DNA from: Amycolatopsis tucumanensis
Lineage (GTDB): Bacteria > Actinomycetota > Actinomycetes > Mycobacteriales > Pseudonocardiaceae
DNA: 64,000 nt
Direction: 5' to 3'
NCBI RefSeq assembly: GCF_021654135.1
Contig: NZ_JAKGSD010000003.1
Coordinates: 173,391 to 237,390, forward strand
Part shown: positions 6,870-15,463 of the stretch, one piece after another
How positions within the stretch are numbered: position 1 is the first letter of the stretch
Layout: every line of letters starts with the position of its first letter
Program-made: the position numbers and the translations under genes
The notes under the pieces: model-generated
What the model was told of the DNA's origin: nothing
Database searches by the model: none
What the model saw: only the letters and a program-made list of their open reading frames with translations

Positions 6870-9581
6870 ATGGGGTTGTTCGGACGGGAAACCGAGCTCA
6901 AAAGACTGCGCGAGCTCGTGGACGGCCCGGGGGAGTGCACGGGTTTCCTGCTGACCGGGGAAGCCGGCATCGGGAAGTCCGCGCTCGTCGCGGAAGCAGC
7001 CGCCGCCGCGTCGGTCGCCGGGGTGCGCGTGCTGACCGCCACCGGGGTGGAGGCCGAGCAGAACCTCGCCTACGCGGGCCTGCACCAGCTGCTCTACCCG
7101 GTGCGGGCCGGGATCGACGCGCTGCCCGCGCCGCAGAAGGCCGCGTTGCGGACCGCGCTCGGCCTCGCGGACGGGGACGAGCCCAGCACCTACCTGGTCG
7201 GCCTGGCGGCGCTGACCCTGCTGGCCGAGGAGGCCGCGGACCGGCCGCTGCTGCTCGTCGCCGAGGACGTGCACTGGCTCGACCGCGCGAGCGTCGACCT
7301 GCTGGCTTTCGTGGCCCGCCGGATCGACGCCGAGCCGGTCGCCCTGATTGCGACCCTGCGCGACGGCGACCGCTCACCGCTGCAGGACGCCGGGCTGACC
7401 CCGATGCCGGTCGAGCGGCTGTCCGACGAAGACGCCGTGGGCCTGCTCGACTCGGTCGCCCCGGACCTGGACCCGCCGGCGCGGGAGCAGGTGCTCGCCC
7501 ACGCGGCGGGCAACCCGCTCGCGCTGGCCGAACTGCCCGCCGCCGTGGCCGAAGCGGGCGTGCTCGATCCCGTGCTGCCGCTCAGCGACCGCCTGGAACG
7601 GGCCTTCACCGCCCGGGTCGCCGACCTGCCCGCCCCGGCCCGCACCGCGCTGCTGGTCGCGGCGCTCGGGCAGAGCGACTCGGTCGCCGAAACGCTGTCC
7701 GCCACCGGGCTCGTCCTGCAGGACACCGTCGAGGTCGACGTGCTGACCCCGGCGGTGGCCGCCGGCCTCGTCGACGTCGCGGTGGGGGCGGTGACGTTCC
7801 GGCACCCGCTGATGCGGTCGGCCATCCCGGCGGCCGCGACGCTCGCCGAGCGCAGGCAAGCGCACCTGGCGCTCGCGGCGACACTGGTCGCGCACCCGGA
7901 CCGGCGGGCCTGGCACCAGGCCGCCGCGACCACGAGCGCCGACGAGGCGGTGGCCGGGGAACTGGACGACGTCGCCGAACGGGCCCGCCGCCGCGGCGCG
8001 GCCACGGCCGCGATCGCCGCGCTCGAACAGGCCGCCCGGTTGTCCGAGCGGCCGGACCGGCGCGCGGTCCGCCTGCTGCGCGCCGCGGAGCTGGCAGGTG
8101 ACTGCGGCCGGCGCGAGACGGTCGACCGGCTGGTCCGCGAGGCGCAGACCCTGGAACTCACCCCGCGCCAGCAGGTCGCCGCGGCGTGGCTGCTCAGCGC
8201 GTTCGAGGACGGGGTGCGCGAGGACATCACGCGCGTCGCGGACCTCGGCGAGCTGGCCGCGCAGGTCGCCGGCGACGGGCACACCGAAGCCGCGGTGCGG
8301 ATCCTGTGGAGCACCGCGATGCGCTGTTTCTGGTCCGAACCCGGTCCGGAGACCCGGCGCGAGCTGCTGGCCGTGTCGGACCGGCTGCCGCTGCCCGCCG
8401 ACGATCCACGCCAGGTCGCGATCGCCGCCTACGTCGCACCTTTCGAGCGCGGCGAGACCGTGCTCGACGGGCTGCGCACCCTCGCCGGCTCGGCGGGGGC
8501 GAACTCCGCGGTCGACCGCTACCTGGGCAGCGCGTCCCTGCAGGTCGGGGCGTTCGACCTGGCCGCGCGGTTCTCCGCGGCGGCCGCGCCGGGGCTGCGG
8601 GCCCAGGGGCTGCTCGGGCTGCTGCCGCGGGCGCTGGCCGTGCAGGCGTGGAGCCGCACCCGGCTCGGCGATCTGGCCACCGCGGTGCCGATCGCCGCCG
8701 AGGCCGCCCAGCTCGCCAAGGAGACGCAGCAGCCGTTCATGTTCGGCCTGGCCACAGCGGTGCAGGCCGAGATCGCCGCGCTGCGGGGCGAGCACGAGCA
8801 GGCCACCGCGCTGGCCGACGAGGCCGAGCGGGCCGGGCTCGCCGCGGGCGCCCGGCCGGTGCTGGCGACCGTCCAGCTCGCCCGCGGGCTCACCGCGCTG
8901 AGCGAGGGCCGCTACGAAGACGCGTTCGCCGACCTGCGCCGCGTGCTCGACCCGACCGATCCGGCCTACCAGCTGGCGTTGCGGGCGTACTTCCTCGCCG
9001 AGCTGACCGAGGCCGCGGTCCGATCCGGACAGAGCGACACGATGCGGGACATCCTGGCGGTGATGGAACCGCTCGGGAAGACCACCTCGTCCCCGGCGCT
9101 CCACATCGGACTGCGGTACGCGCGGGCGGTGCTGGCCTCCACCGACGACGCCGAGGAGCTGTTCCTGGAGGCGTTGCGGGCGGATCTGACCGGGTGGCCG
9201 GCCGAGCGCGGGCGGGTGCACCTGGCGTTCGGGGAGTGGTTGCGGCGGCAGCGGCGGGTGGTGGAGTCGCGGACGCACCTGCGGACCGCGCGGGAGACGT
9301 TCGACGCGCTCGGGATGACCGCGTGGGGTGAGCGGGCGCGGCGGGAGTTGCGCAGCGCGGGGGAGTCGAGCCCGAACCGGGGCCCGGACGCGCGGGAGAA
9401 GCTGACACCGCACGAGCTGAGCATCGCCGAGCTGGCCGCGCAGGGGCTGACCAACCGGGAGATCGGGCAGCGGCTGTACCTGTCGCACCGCACGGTCGGC
9501 ACCCACCTGCACCGGATCTTCCCGAAACTGGGGGTGAGCTCTCGCGCCGACCTGGCCGGGATCCTGGAAAACCTGGGATGA
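6870..9581 (+). CDS. Large LuxR-family ATP-binding (LAL) transcriptional regulator
   Basis: 903 residues. Walker A (GEAGIGKSAL) is at about 30-39, a Walker-B-like LLLVAEDVHWLD follows near 130, a long helical TPR-like middle spans about 370-820, and a LuxR HTH ends the protein (LTPHELSIAELAAQGLTNRE, then SHRTVGTHLHRIFPKLGVSSR). LAL proteins are ATP-dependent activators, often for sugar use or antibiotic clusters. Its TGA stop is the first triplet of a conserved 30-bp promoter box (9579-9608) that drives the next gene, so it is the immediate upstream neighbour of a member of that set and a candidate regulator of it. A TATCGT -10-like hexamer lies about 35 bp upstream of the start. Confidence 0.9.
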   Translation: MGLFGRETELKRLRELVDGPGECTGFLLTGEAGIGKSALVAEAAAAASVAGVRVLTATGVEAEQNLAYAGLHQLLYPVRAGIDALPAPQKAALRTALGLADGDEPSTYLVGLAALTLLAEEAADRPLLLVAEDVHWLDRASVDLLAFVARRIDAEPVALIATLRDGDRSPLQDAGLTPMPVERLSDEDAVGLLDSVAPDLDPPAREQVLAHAAGNPLALAELPAAVAEAGVLDPVLPLSDRLERAFTARVADLPAPARTALLVAALGQSDSVAETLSATGLVLQDTVEVDVLTPAVAAGLVDVAVGAVTFRHPLMRSAIPAAATLAERRQAHLALAATLVAHPDRRAWHQAAATTSADEAVAGELDDVAERARRRGAATAAIAALEQAARLSERPDRRAVRLLRAAELAGDCGRRETVDRLVREAQTLELTPRQQVAAAWLLSAFEDGVREDITRVADLGELAAQVAGDGHTEAAVRILWSTAMRCFWSEPGPETRRELLAVSDRLPLPADDPRQVAIAAYVAPFERGETVLDGLRTLAGSAGANSAVDRYLGSASLQVGAFDLAARFSAAAAPGLRAQGLLGLLPRALAVQAWSRTRLGDLATAVPIAAEAAQLAKETQQPFMFGLATAVQAEIAALRGEHEQATALADEAERAGLAAGARPVLATVQLARGLTALSEGRYEDAFADLRRVLDPTDPAYQLALRAYFLAELTEAAVRSGQSDTMRDILAVMEPLGKTTSSPALHIGLRYARAVLASTDDAEELFLEALRADLTGWPAERGRVHLAFGEWLRRQRRVVESRTHLRTARETFDALGMTAWGERARRELRSAGESSPNRGPDAREKLTPHELSIAELAAQGLTNREIGQRLYLSHRTVGTHLHRIFPKLGVSSRADLAGILENLG

Positions 9582-9637
9582 CGTACACGCGCAGCGTCAT
9601 CCGACGGGCGCGGACCCCCGCGCGCGGTGCCTAGCGT
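9579..9637 (+). promoter_or_regulatory. Conserved 30-bp box A plus -10 hexamer, promoter of the exported hydrolase gene
   Basis: TGACGTACA begins at 9579, CGTC is at positions 17-20 of the box and GACG at 25-28; the -10-like TAGCGT begins at 9632, 54 nt from the box start. The same layout occurs at 15426-15455 (minus), 17428-17457, 22639-22668 and 25654-25683 (minus). The box would lie at about -65 to -36, the usual place for an activator. Confidence 0.7.
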
Positions 9638-9677
9638 CGTCGACGTCAACGGGTACCTCGCATGGGAGAGTTTCGAG

Positions 9678-10715
9678 ATGATCAGCAGGAGACTGTTCGG
9701 GCAGACGATCGCGGCGGGCGCGGCGGCGGCTTCGCTGGCCGCGTGCTCGCCGAAGGGGGCGCCGGCCGCGGCTCCCGCTCCGGCGCCGGGCGCGGACCTG
9801 CGGACGGGCTCCGGCGAGCACACCTCGCTCGGCCCGGTCAAGCAGGTCACCGCCGGGGTGCTGGACATGGGTTACTTCGAGTTCGGGCCGGCGACCGGGC
9901 AGCCGGTGGTGCTGCTGCACGGCTGGCCCTACGACCCGTACAGCTACGTCGACGTCGTGCCGCTGCTGGCCGCCCAGGGCTACCGGGTGATCGTGCCGTT
10001 CCTGCGCGGGTACGGCAGCACCACGTTCCTTTCGGCGCAGACCGTGCGCAACGGGCAGCAGTCGGCGATCGCGCTCGACGTCATCGCCCTGCTGGACGCG
10101 CTCAAGATCGACAAGGCGGTCTTCGGCGGCTACGACTGGGGTTCACGCACGGCCGCGATCATCGCCGCGCTATGGCCGGAGCGGGTCAAGGCGCTGGTCG
10201 CGGTGAGCGGCTACCTGATCACGAACCTGGCGGCGAACCAGCAGCCGCTGCCGCCCGCGGCCGAGCTGGGCTGGTGGTACCAGTACTACTTCGCGACCGA
10301 GCGCGGGGTGCTGGGCTACACGGAGAACCGCCACGACTTCAACAAGCTGATCTGGAAGAACGCGTCCCCGGCGTGGAACTTCGACGACGCGACGTTCGAC
10401 CGCAGCGCGGCGGCGTTCGAGAACCCGGACCACGTGGCGATCGTGGTGCACAACTACCGGTGGCGGCTCAGTCTGGCCCCGGGCGAGCCGCAGTACGACG
10501 TCTACGAGCAGAAGCTGCAGACCGCACCGGCGATCACGGTCCCCACGATCACGATCGGCAGCGACTTCGACGGCGCCGCGGCGGACGGCATGGCGTACCG
10601 GAGCAAGTTCACGGGCAAGTACGACCACCGCGTGTTCGCCGGCATCGGGCACAACGCACCGCAGGAGGCGCCGCAACCGTTCACGCGAGCGATCGTGGAC
10701 GCGGACCACTTCTAG
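9678..10715 (+). CDS. Tat-exported lipoprotein, alpha/beta hydrolase (epoxide-hydrolase-like)
   Basis: 345 residues. A twin-arginine signal (SRRLFGQ at 3-9) and a lipobox (LAAC, Cys23) show export in folded form and anchoring to the outer face of the membrane. The hydrolase core has the oxyanion motif HGWP at 81-84 and nucleophile Asp153 in GGYDWGSRTA instead of Ser, with His in GIGHNAPQEAP, which is the epoxide hydrolase/haloalkane dehalogenase pattern. The HGxP motif favours epoxide hydrolase. The ATG at 9678 follows GGGAGAG. It is controlled from conserved box A and followed by a terminator hairpin. Confidence 0.85.
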   Translation: MISRRLFGQTIAAGAAAASLAACSPKGAPAAAPAPAPGADLRTGSGEHTSLGPVKQVTAGVLDMGYFEFGPATGQPVVLLHGWPYDPYSYVDVVPLLAAQGYRVIVPFLRGYGSTTFLSAQTVRNGQQSAIALDVIALLDALKIDKAVFGGYDWGSRTAAIIAALWPERVKALVAVSGYLITNLAANQQPLPPAAELGWWYQYYFATERGVLGYTENRHDFNKLIWKNASPAWNFDDATFDRSAAAFENPDHVAIVVHNYRWRLSLAPGEPQYDVYEQKLQTAPAITVPTITIGSDFDGAAADGMAYRSKFTGKYDHRVFAGIGHNAPQEAPQPFTRAIVDADHF

Positions 10716-10741
10716 GGCTGGACGGTCCACTGAGGACAGCC

Positions 10742-10773
10742 GCCCGGGGCGCGTGCCCCGGGCTTTTCTCTTT
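10742..10773 (+). terminator. Intrinsic terminator after the exported hydrolase gene
   Basis: Perfect 9-bp stem GCCCGGGGC (10742-10750) and GCCCCGGGC (10755-10763), four-base loop, followed by TTTTCTCTTT. This is the clearest U-tract terminator in the window. Confidence 0.85.
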
Positions 10774-10860
10774 CCCGCGAACCCACCGCCGGCCGCCAAC
10801 GCAACGCCCTCAGCAGCCCGCCCAGGCCCCTCCCCACCCCCGATCCCCAGCCCAGTTCGG

Positions 10861-10918
10861 CGGCCGATCAGGGGTTGTCAAGGTACTCTTTCCAGCCTTG
10901 ACAACCCCTGCTCGGCCG
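10861..10918. repeat. Long inverted repeat (23-bp arms, 12-bp loop) in an intergenic region
   Basis: Arms at 10861-10883 and 10896-10918 match with one mismatch; the inner 14 bp (AGGGGTTGTCAAGG / CCTTGACAACCCCT) are perfect. It lies in a 322-bp gap that already has separate terminators for both flanking genes, so its role is open: extra terminator, structured RNA or a small mobile remnant. The rest of 10716-11037 holds no gene I can support. Confidence 0.7.
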
Positions 10919-10995
10919 TTGAAAGAATGAGAAATCGGGGCGGGCTTCACCCGGTGCGAGCCTGCGAGCCCGGCGCCCGAGAAACCCGCGTAGCG

Positions 10996-11026
10996 AAAGG
11001 CGCCCAACCGAAAGCCGGGCGCCTTT
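10996..11026 (-). terminator. Terminator hairpin after the MFS exporter gene
   Basis: AAAGGCGCCC (10996-11005) pairs perfectly with GGGCGCCTTT (11017-11026) around an 11-nt loop, 12 bp beyond the stop of the minus-strand MFS gene. Confidence 0.7.
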
Positions 11027-11037
11027 GCGCGAAAAAG

Positions 11038-12393
11038 TCAGCTCCGCTTCGGAAGAAGAAACGCGAGAAGCGTCCCCAGCACCACCAGCGGCGTGATCCA
11101 CAGGAACGCCCCACCGATGTTCCCCGCCACATCATCACCCAGCAGCGTCCCGAACACCGCCACCCCGAACGCCGCGCCGATCGACCGGGCGAAGGTCACC
11201 ACCGCGCTCGCCGCGCCGATGTCCGCCGCCGGGACCGCGTTCTGCGCCGCCGTCAGCGCGACCATCGGCACCATCCCGATGCCGACACCGGTCACCAGGA
11301 AGTACAGCACCAGGACGACCTGCGACGTGCCCGGCGCCAGAGTGCTCAGCAGCACCAGGCCGGCGACGTTGAGCACCATCCCGGCCACCAGCACCACCCG
11401 CACGCGCGCCGGGTTCGCGATCCACCGGCCGGCCAGCGACTGGCTCACCACCAGCCCGATCACCAGCGGCAGCATGTGCACCCCGGACAGCGTGGCCGAC
11501 ACTCCGTCCACCACCTGCAGGTACGTCGGCAGGTAGACCAGCACGCTGAACATCGCGACGTTGGCGACGAACCCGACCACCGAGGCGATCACGACGGTCC
11601 GCGAGGTGAGCATCGACAGCGGCAGCACCGGCGCCGCGGCCCGTCGTTCGACCGGGATCACCAGCGCGATCAACCCGACCGCCGCCGCCGCGAGCCCCAG
11701 GACGCCCGGGGACGCCCAGCCCCACCGCTCGCCGAACGAGGTGATCAGGATCAGCGCGGTCGCCGCCGCGGCCAGCAGACCCGCGCCCAGGTAGTCGATC
11801 CGGGCGGCCGGGCGGCGCGCCGCCGCCGGCAGGTACCGCGCGGCGATCGCCACCGCCACCAGCCCCACTGGCACGTTGATCAGGAACGCCCACCGCCACG
11901 ACAGCTCGTCGGTGAACAGCCCGCCCAGCAGCGGCCCGGCGATGCTCGCCACGCCGTACACCGAGCCGAACCGGCCCTGGTACCGCCCGCGTTCCGCCGG
12001 CGCGACGATGTCGCCGACGAGCGCGAACGTCAGGACGATCATCCCGCCGCCGGCCAGTCCCTGCAGGGCACGCGCGGCGACGAGCTGCGGCAGGTCCTGC
12101 GCCAGCCCGCACAACGCGGACGCGACCAGGAACGCCGTGGTGGCGACGAGATAGAGGCGTTTGCGCCCCAGCATGTCGCCGAGCTTGCCCCACAACGGGG
12201 TGGCCGCGGTCGAGGCGAGCAGGTAGGACGCGGTCACCCACGCGATGTCGCGGAACCCGCCGAGGTCCTCGGCGATCCGGGGCAACGCGGTCGAGACGAT
12301 GGTCTGGTCCAGTGAGGCCAGCAGGACAGCCAGGACGAGGGCTGTCACCGCCGGTCGCACGGCGGGTCTGGCGGGGATGTCGACGGTCGTCAT
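11038..12393 (-). CDS. MFS drug exporter, DHA2 (EmrB/QacA) family
   Basis: 451 residues with about 14 predicted membrane helices. The DHA2 motifs LLASLDQTIVSTALPRI (motif D1) near residue 25 and GKLGDMLGRKRLYLV (motif A) near 70 are clear. DHA2 proteins export drugs or metabolites using the proton gradient. The ATG at 12393 overlaps the stop of the upstream aldehyde dehydrogenase by four bases (ATGA), so the two are translationally coupled and presumably work on the same compound. A terminator hairpin follows the stop. Confidence 0.9.
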   Translation of the reverse strand: MTTVDIPARPAVRPAVTALVLAVLLASLDQTIVSTALPRIAEDLGGFRDIAWVTASYLLASTAATPLWGKLGDMLGRKRLYLVATTAFLVASALCGLAQDLPQLVAARALQGLAGGGMIVLTFALVGDIVAPAERGRYQGRFGSVYGVASIAGPLLGGLFTDELSWRWAFLINVPVGLVAVAIAARYLPAAARRPAARIDYLGAGLLAAAATALILITSFGERWGWASPGVLGLAAAAVGLIALVIPVERRAAAPVLPLSMLTSRTVVIASVVGFVANVAMFSVLVYLPTYLQVVDGVSATLSGVHMLPLVIGLVVSQSLAGRWIANPARVRVVLVAGMVLNVAGLVLLSTLAPGTSQVVLVLYFLVTGVGIGMVPMVALTAAQNAVPAADIGAASAVVTFARSIGAAFGVAVFGTLLGDDVAGNIGGAFLWITPLVVLGTLLAFLLPKRS

Positions 12394-13850
12394 CGTTGCG
12401 CCTGCACCGGGATCGTGACCGTCTTGTACTCGGTGTAGGTGCCGAGCCCGACCGCGCCGTACTCGCGGCCCAGCCCACTGGCCTTGAACCCGCCGAACGG
12501 CCCGTCGAACCCGATGGGCGCGCCGTTGACGGTGATCATGCCGGTGCGGACGCGGCGCGCGACCGCCAGCGCGTGCGCGGGATCGGCCGACCACACGCCG
12601 CCGGACAGGCCGTATTCGGAGTCGTTGGCGATGCGGACCGCGTCGTCCTCGTCGTCGTAGGCGATGACGACCAGGACCGGGCCGAAGATCTCCTCCTGCG
12701 CGATGCGCATCGAGTTGTCCACGTCGGCGAACAGCGTCGGCGTCACGTAGAAGCCGTTTTCCAGCCCCGCCGGGACTTCCGGGCCGCCGGTGACGAGCCG
12801 GGCGCCCTCCTCGATGCCGGTCCGGATGTAGCCGAGGACGCGCTGCTGCTGGTCGCGCCGCACCATCGGGCCGATGAACGTGGTGTCCTGAGCCGGGTCG
12901 CCGACACCGAGCGACTCGACGAGCTCCTTCAGCCCGGCCACCACCTCCTCGTAGCGGGCACGCGGCGCGAGGATGCGGGTCTGGGCGATGCACGACTCGG
13001 CGTTGTTCAGCAGGGAGGAGAACTTCACACCCTGGATCGCGGCGTCGACGTCGGCGTCCGGCAGGATGATCATGGCCGACTTGCCGCCCAGCTCCAGGCT
13101 GACGCGCTTGAGCTGCTCACCGGCCAGCGACGCGATGCGGCGCCCGGCGCGGGTCGAGCCGGTGAAGGCGATCTTGTCCACGTCCGCGTGCTTGACCAGG
13201 TGCTCGCTGGTCTCGCGGTCCGCGGGCAGCACGCTGATCACGCCCTCCGGCAGGCCGGTCTGCGCCAGCAGGTCCGCGAGCAGGTTCATGCTCAGTGTGT
13301 TCTCCGGCGACACCTTGAGCACGACCGTGTTCCCGGCCAGCAGCGCGGGCAGGATCTTCGCCATCGCCGAGGAGAACGGCGAGTTCCACGGGATGATCGC
13401 GGCGACCACACCGACCGCCTCGCGGCGCACGACCGAGCGGAACGGCGCGGTGGGGTCGGAGGGTGCGAGGGTCTCCTCCCAGCCGAACTCCTCCGCCGCC
13501 TTCAGGTAGGCGTTCGCCTGGCGCGTCAGACCGGGCTGGCCGGCCTTGGTGAACCACAGGGCCGAACCGTTCTCGGCCGAAATCAGCGCCGCGATCTCGT
13601 CGGCGCGCTCCTCGCGGAGCTTGTTCAGCCTGCGGATGACGGCGATCCGCTCCGCGGGCGAGGTGTGCGGCCACGGCCCCTCGTCGAAGGCCTTCCGCGC
13701 GGCGGCGACGGCCCGGTCGACGTCCGCGGGCTGCGCCTGCGCGACGCGGCCCAGCAGCGACTGGTCGTGCGGGGACCGGATGTCCAGCAGCTCCGGGCTG
13801 CTCGGGGTGGTCCACTCGCCGCCGATGAAGAGCTGCTCGTTGATGATCAC
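12390..13850 (-). CDS. NAD(P)-dependent aldehyde dehydrogenase
   Basis: 486 residues, normal for the ALDH superfamily. Visible are IIPWNSPF (cofactor site), GSTRAGRRI, catalytic Glu in LELGGKSAM and catalytic Cys in NNAESCIAQTRI, plus the C-terminal PFGGFKASGLGRE. The substrate is not predictable. The GTG at 13850 is selected because GGAGGGAG lies just upstream; an earlier in-frame ATG at 13904 lies inside the palindromic operator and is unlikely. It is the first gene of a two-gene operon with the MFS exporter, probably controlled from the palindrome at 13878-13913. Confidence 0.9.
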   Translation of the reverse strand: MIINEQLFIGGEWTTPSSPELLDIRSPHDQSLLGRVAQAQPADVDRAVAAARKAFDEGPWPHTSPAERIAVIRRLNKLREERADEIAALISAENGSALWFTKAGQPGLTRQANAYLKAAEEFGWEETLAPSDPTAPFRSVVRREAVGVVAAIIPWNSPFSSAMAKILPALLAGNTVVLKVSPENTLSMNLLADLLAQTGLPEGVISVLPADRETSEHLVKHADVDKIAFTGSTRAGRRIASLAGEQLKRVSLELGGKSAMIILPDADVDAAIQGVKFSSLLNNAESCIAQTRILAPRARYEEVVAGLKELVESLGVGDPAQDTTFIGPMVRRDQQQRVLGYIRTGIEEGARLVTGGPEVPAGLENGFYVTPTLFADVDNSMRIAQEEIFGPVLVVIAYDDEDDAVRIANDSEYGLSGGVWSADPAHALAVARRVRTGMITVNGAPIGFDGPFGGFKASGLGREYGAVGLGTYTEYKTVTIPVQAQR

Positions 13851-13877
13851 TGGGTGCTCCCTCCGAATTTCAACTGC

Positions 13878-13913
13878 CTCATCACTGTAGCACTTAATTG
13901 CCACAGTGATGAG
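13878..13913. promoter_or_regulatory. Palindromic operator in front of the ALDH-MFS operon
   Basis: Perfect 11-bp arms CTCATCACTGT (13878-13888) and ACAGTGATGAG (13903-13913) separated by 14 bp that contain an AT-rich TTAATT core, unusual for this genome. It starts 28 bp upstream of the GTG start. No regulator gene is adjacent, so the binding protein (TetR or GntR type by shape) is encoded elsewhere. Nothing else is visible between 13914 and 14071. Confidence 0.7.
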
Positions 13914-14071
13914 GCGATTTCTGTCCGGAGGGTCACACTTCAGCGGAAGCGCCTTCGGCGTTCCGGCTGCCCGGGTGCGCGGTGTGCCCGAGCCCGGCCC
14001 GCCGCCGCGCGGTGCCCATTCGTCGCCGGCGCTGGTGATCCTGCAGCCTGGAACCCGTCACGGCGGGCAGG

Positions 14072-14845
14072 TCAGCTCGCCTGGTGGATCACGTCGACGA
14101 CGGCCTGCGGGTTCGCCGCCGGGACCGCGTGCGGCGAGTCCACCTCGGTGATCGCCGCGCCCGCACGCTCGGCCTCGAACCGCTCCGCGGCGGGCGGGAT
14201 CGCCTGGTCGCGCGTCGCCACGATCGCGAACTTGCGCACGTTCCCCGGCGCGGTGGTGGCGACCTTCTCGTCGAAGGCCGCGGCCAGGATCGGCCGCTGC
14301 CCGGCGGCGGACACCGCCGCGTCGGCGGCCGGCAGCCCACCGGCGAACAGCGCCGCGAAGCTGTCGGTGTTGACGTACAGCTCGGGGCCGTCCGGGCTGT
14401 CCACGGTGTGCGTCGTGGCCGGGCCGATCAGCGTGCCGGGGAACTGCGAGTTCAGCCGCCCCGCCGTCTCACCGGCCTGCGGGATGAACGCGGCCACGTA
14501 CACCAGGGCGCGCACGTCCGGCGCGGAGGCCAGCTCGCTGATCAGCAGACCGCCGTAGGAGTGCCCGACGAGGATCTTCGGGCCCTTGATGGCGCCCAGC
14601 ACACCCTGCAGGGCGGCGGTGTCCGCGGCGACGCCGCGCAGCGGCACGGCCGGCGCGACCACCGGGTAGTTCTCGGACTGCAGCTTCCGCGTCACCTGCG
14701 CCCAGGACGACGCGTCCTCGAACGCGCCGTGCACCAGCACGACGGTCGGCTTCGGGCCCGGGGGAGGCGTCGTGTCGGCCTCCGCTCCGCAGGCGGCCAG
14801 CACGGACGCGGCGAGCACCGCGGCCACCGCTGGGAAGATCTTCAT
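14072..14845 (-). CDS. Lipoprotein alpha/beta hydrolase
   Basis: 257 residues. Lipoprotein signal with lipobox LAAC (Cys19), then an alpha/beta hydrolase domain with VLVHGAFEDASSW (oxyanion loop), nucleophile Ser96 in GHSYGG and a late DSPHAVP His. This layout is common in actinobacterial esterases of the EstC/salicylate-esterase-like group (MES-type). It is separated from the upstream Ohr gene by a strong hairpin, so it probably has its own promoter. It is the third exported or membrane-anchored hydrolase in the first 15 kb. Confidence 0.85.
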   Translation of the reverse strand: MKIFPAVAAVLAASVLAACGAEADTTPPPGPKPTVVLVHGAFEDASSWAQVTRKLQSENYPVVAPAVPLRGVAADTAALQGVLGAIKGPKILVGHSYGGLLISELASAPDVRALVYVAAFIPQAGETAGRLNSQFPGTLIGPATTHTVDSPDGPELYVNTDSFAALFAGGLPAADAAVSAAGQRPILAAAFDEKVATTAPGNVRKFAIVATRDQAIPPAAERFEAERAGAAITEVDSPHAVPAANPQAVVDVIHQAS

Positions 14846-14877
14846 CGACGAGCTCCGTTCACTGTGGACAAAACGGG

Positions 14878-14916
14878 CTCGAGCCCGCCACCGGGGACAG
14901 CGGGGGCGGGCTCGAG
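14878..14916 (-). terminator. Terminator hairpin between Ohr and the lipoprotein hydrolase
   Basis: Perfect 12-bp arms CTCGAGCCCGCC (14878-14889) and GGCGGGCTCGAG (14905-14916), 15-nt loop; on the minus strand it is followed by CCGTTTTG. It ends the Ohr transcript. Confidence 0.75.
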
Positions 14917-14929
14917 GTAGGGGGAGAGG

Positions 14930-15361
14930 TCAGGCGACGGTGGCGTCGAGGGTGACCTCGATGTTGCCGCGCGTGGCCTTCGAGTACGGGCACAGCTGGT
15001 GCGCGCCCTGGACCAGCTCGTCGGCGGTGGCCTGGTCGACGCCGGAGGCCTCCAGGTGCAGCGCCGCGCTCAGCTTGAAGTCGTTGGCCTCGGTGTCGTG
15101 GTGCAGGGTGATCTCCGCGACGACGGCGAGGTCGCTCGGGTGGATCTTCTTCGCGGTGGCGACCCGGCGCACCGCGCCGATGAAGCAGGACGCCCACCCG
15201 GCGGCGAACAGCTGCTCCGGGTTGGTGCCGTTGCCCGCGCCGCCGAGCGCCTTGGGCACGCCGAGCGTGACGTCCAGCTGCCCGTCGTCGGACCTGGCGT
15301 GACCCCCGTTGCGGCCCTCCGCGGTGGAGGAGGCGACCGCGGTGTAGGTGATCTCAGACAT
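14930..15361 (-). CDS. ohr: Organic hydroperoxide resistance protein (OsmC/Ohr family)
   Basis: 143 residues, the standard Ohr length. The two redox cysteines are present: Cys59 in GWASCFIGAV and Cys124 in HQLCPYSKATRGNIEV, the latter in the Ohr-type C-terminal motif. Ohr reduces organic hydroperoxides in the cytoplasm using lipoylated partners. There is no OhrR-type MarR gene next to it. Instead conserved box B lies upstream with TAACGT as the -10, suggesting control by the local regulator set. A ribosome binding site (GGAAAG) precedes the ATG. Confidence 0.9.
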   Translation of the reverse strand: MSEITYTAVASSTAEGRNGGHARSDDGQLDVTLGVPKALGGAGNGTNPEQLFAAGWASCFIGAVRRVATAKKIHPSDLAVVAEITLHHDTEANDFKLSAALHLEASGVDQATADELVQGAHQLCPYSKATRGNIEVTLDATVA

Positions 15362-15396
15362 CGGCTTTCCTTTGCGTTCCGTGGTGTGTGCCGACC

Positions 15397-15455
15397 ACGT
15401 TACGAACGCCGGAACCGTCGCGGCGACCGTCGCACGACGTCACCGGTGTACGTCA
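15397..15455 (-). promoter_or_regulatory. Conserved 30-bp box B plus -10 hexamer, promoter of ohr
   Basis: On the minus strand TGACGTACA starts at 15455, CGTC is at box positions 17-20 and GACG at 25-28; TAACGT (15402-15397) begins 54 nt from the box start. It lies immediately after the stop of the SARP gene. Confidence 0.7.
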
Positions 15456-15463
15456 TCCCCGGA

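Noticed and set aside
13906..14151. Plus-strand 81-codon frame beside the palindromic operator
   Set aside because: Pro/Arg/Gly-rich shadow composition, starts inside the operator and overlaps the end of the minus-strand hydrolase gene.
14367..14396. Sixth TGACGTACA word
   Set aside because: It lies inside the lipoprotein hydrolase gene, and CGTC and GACG are not at the conserved positions, so it is a chance match.
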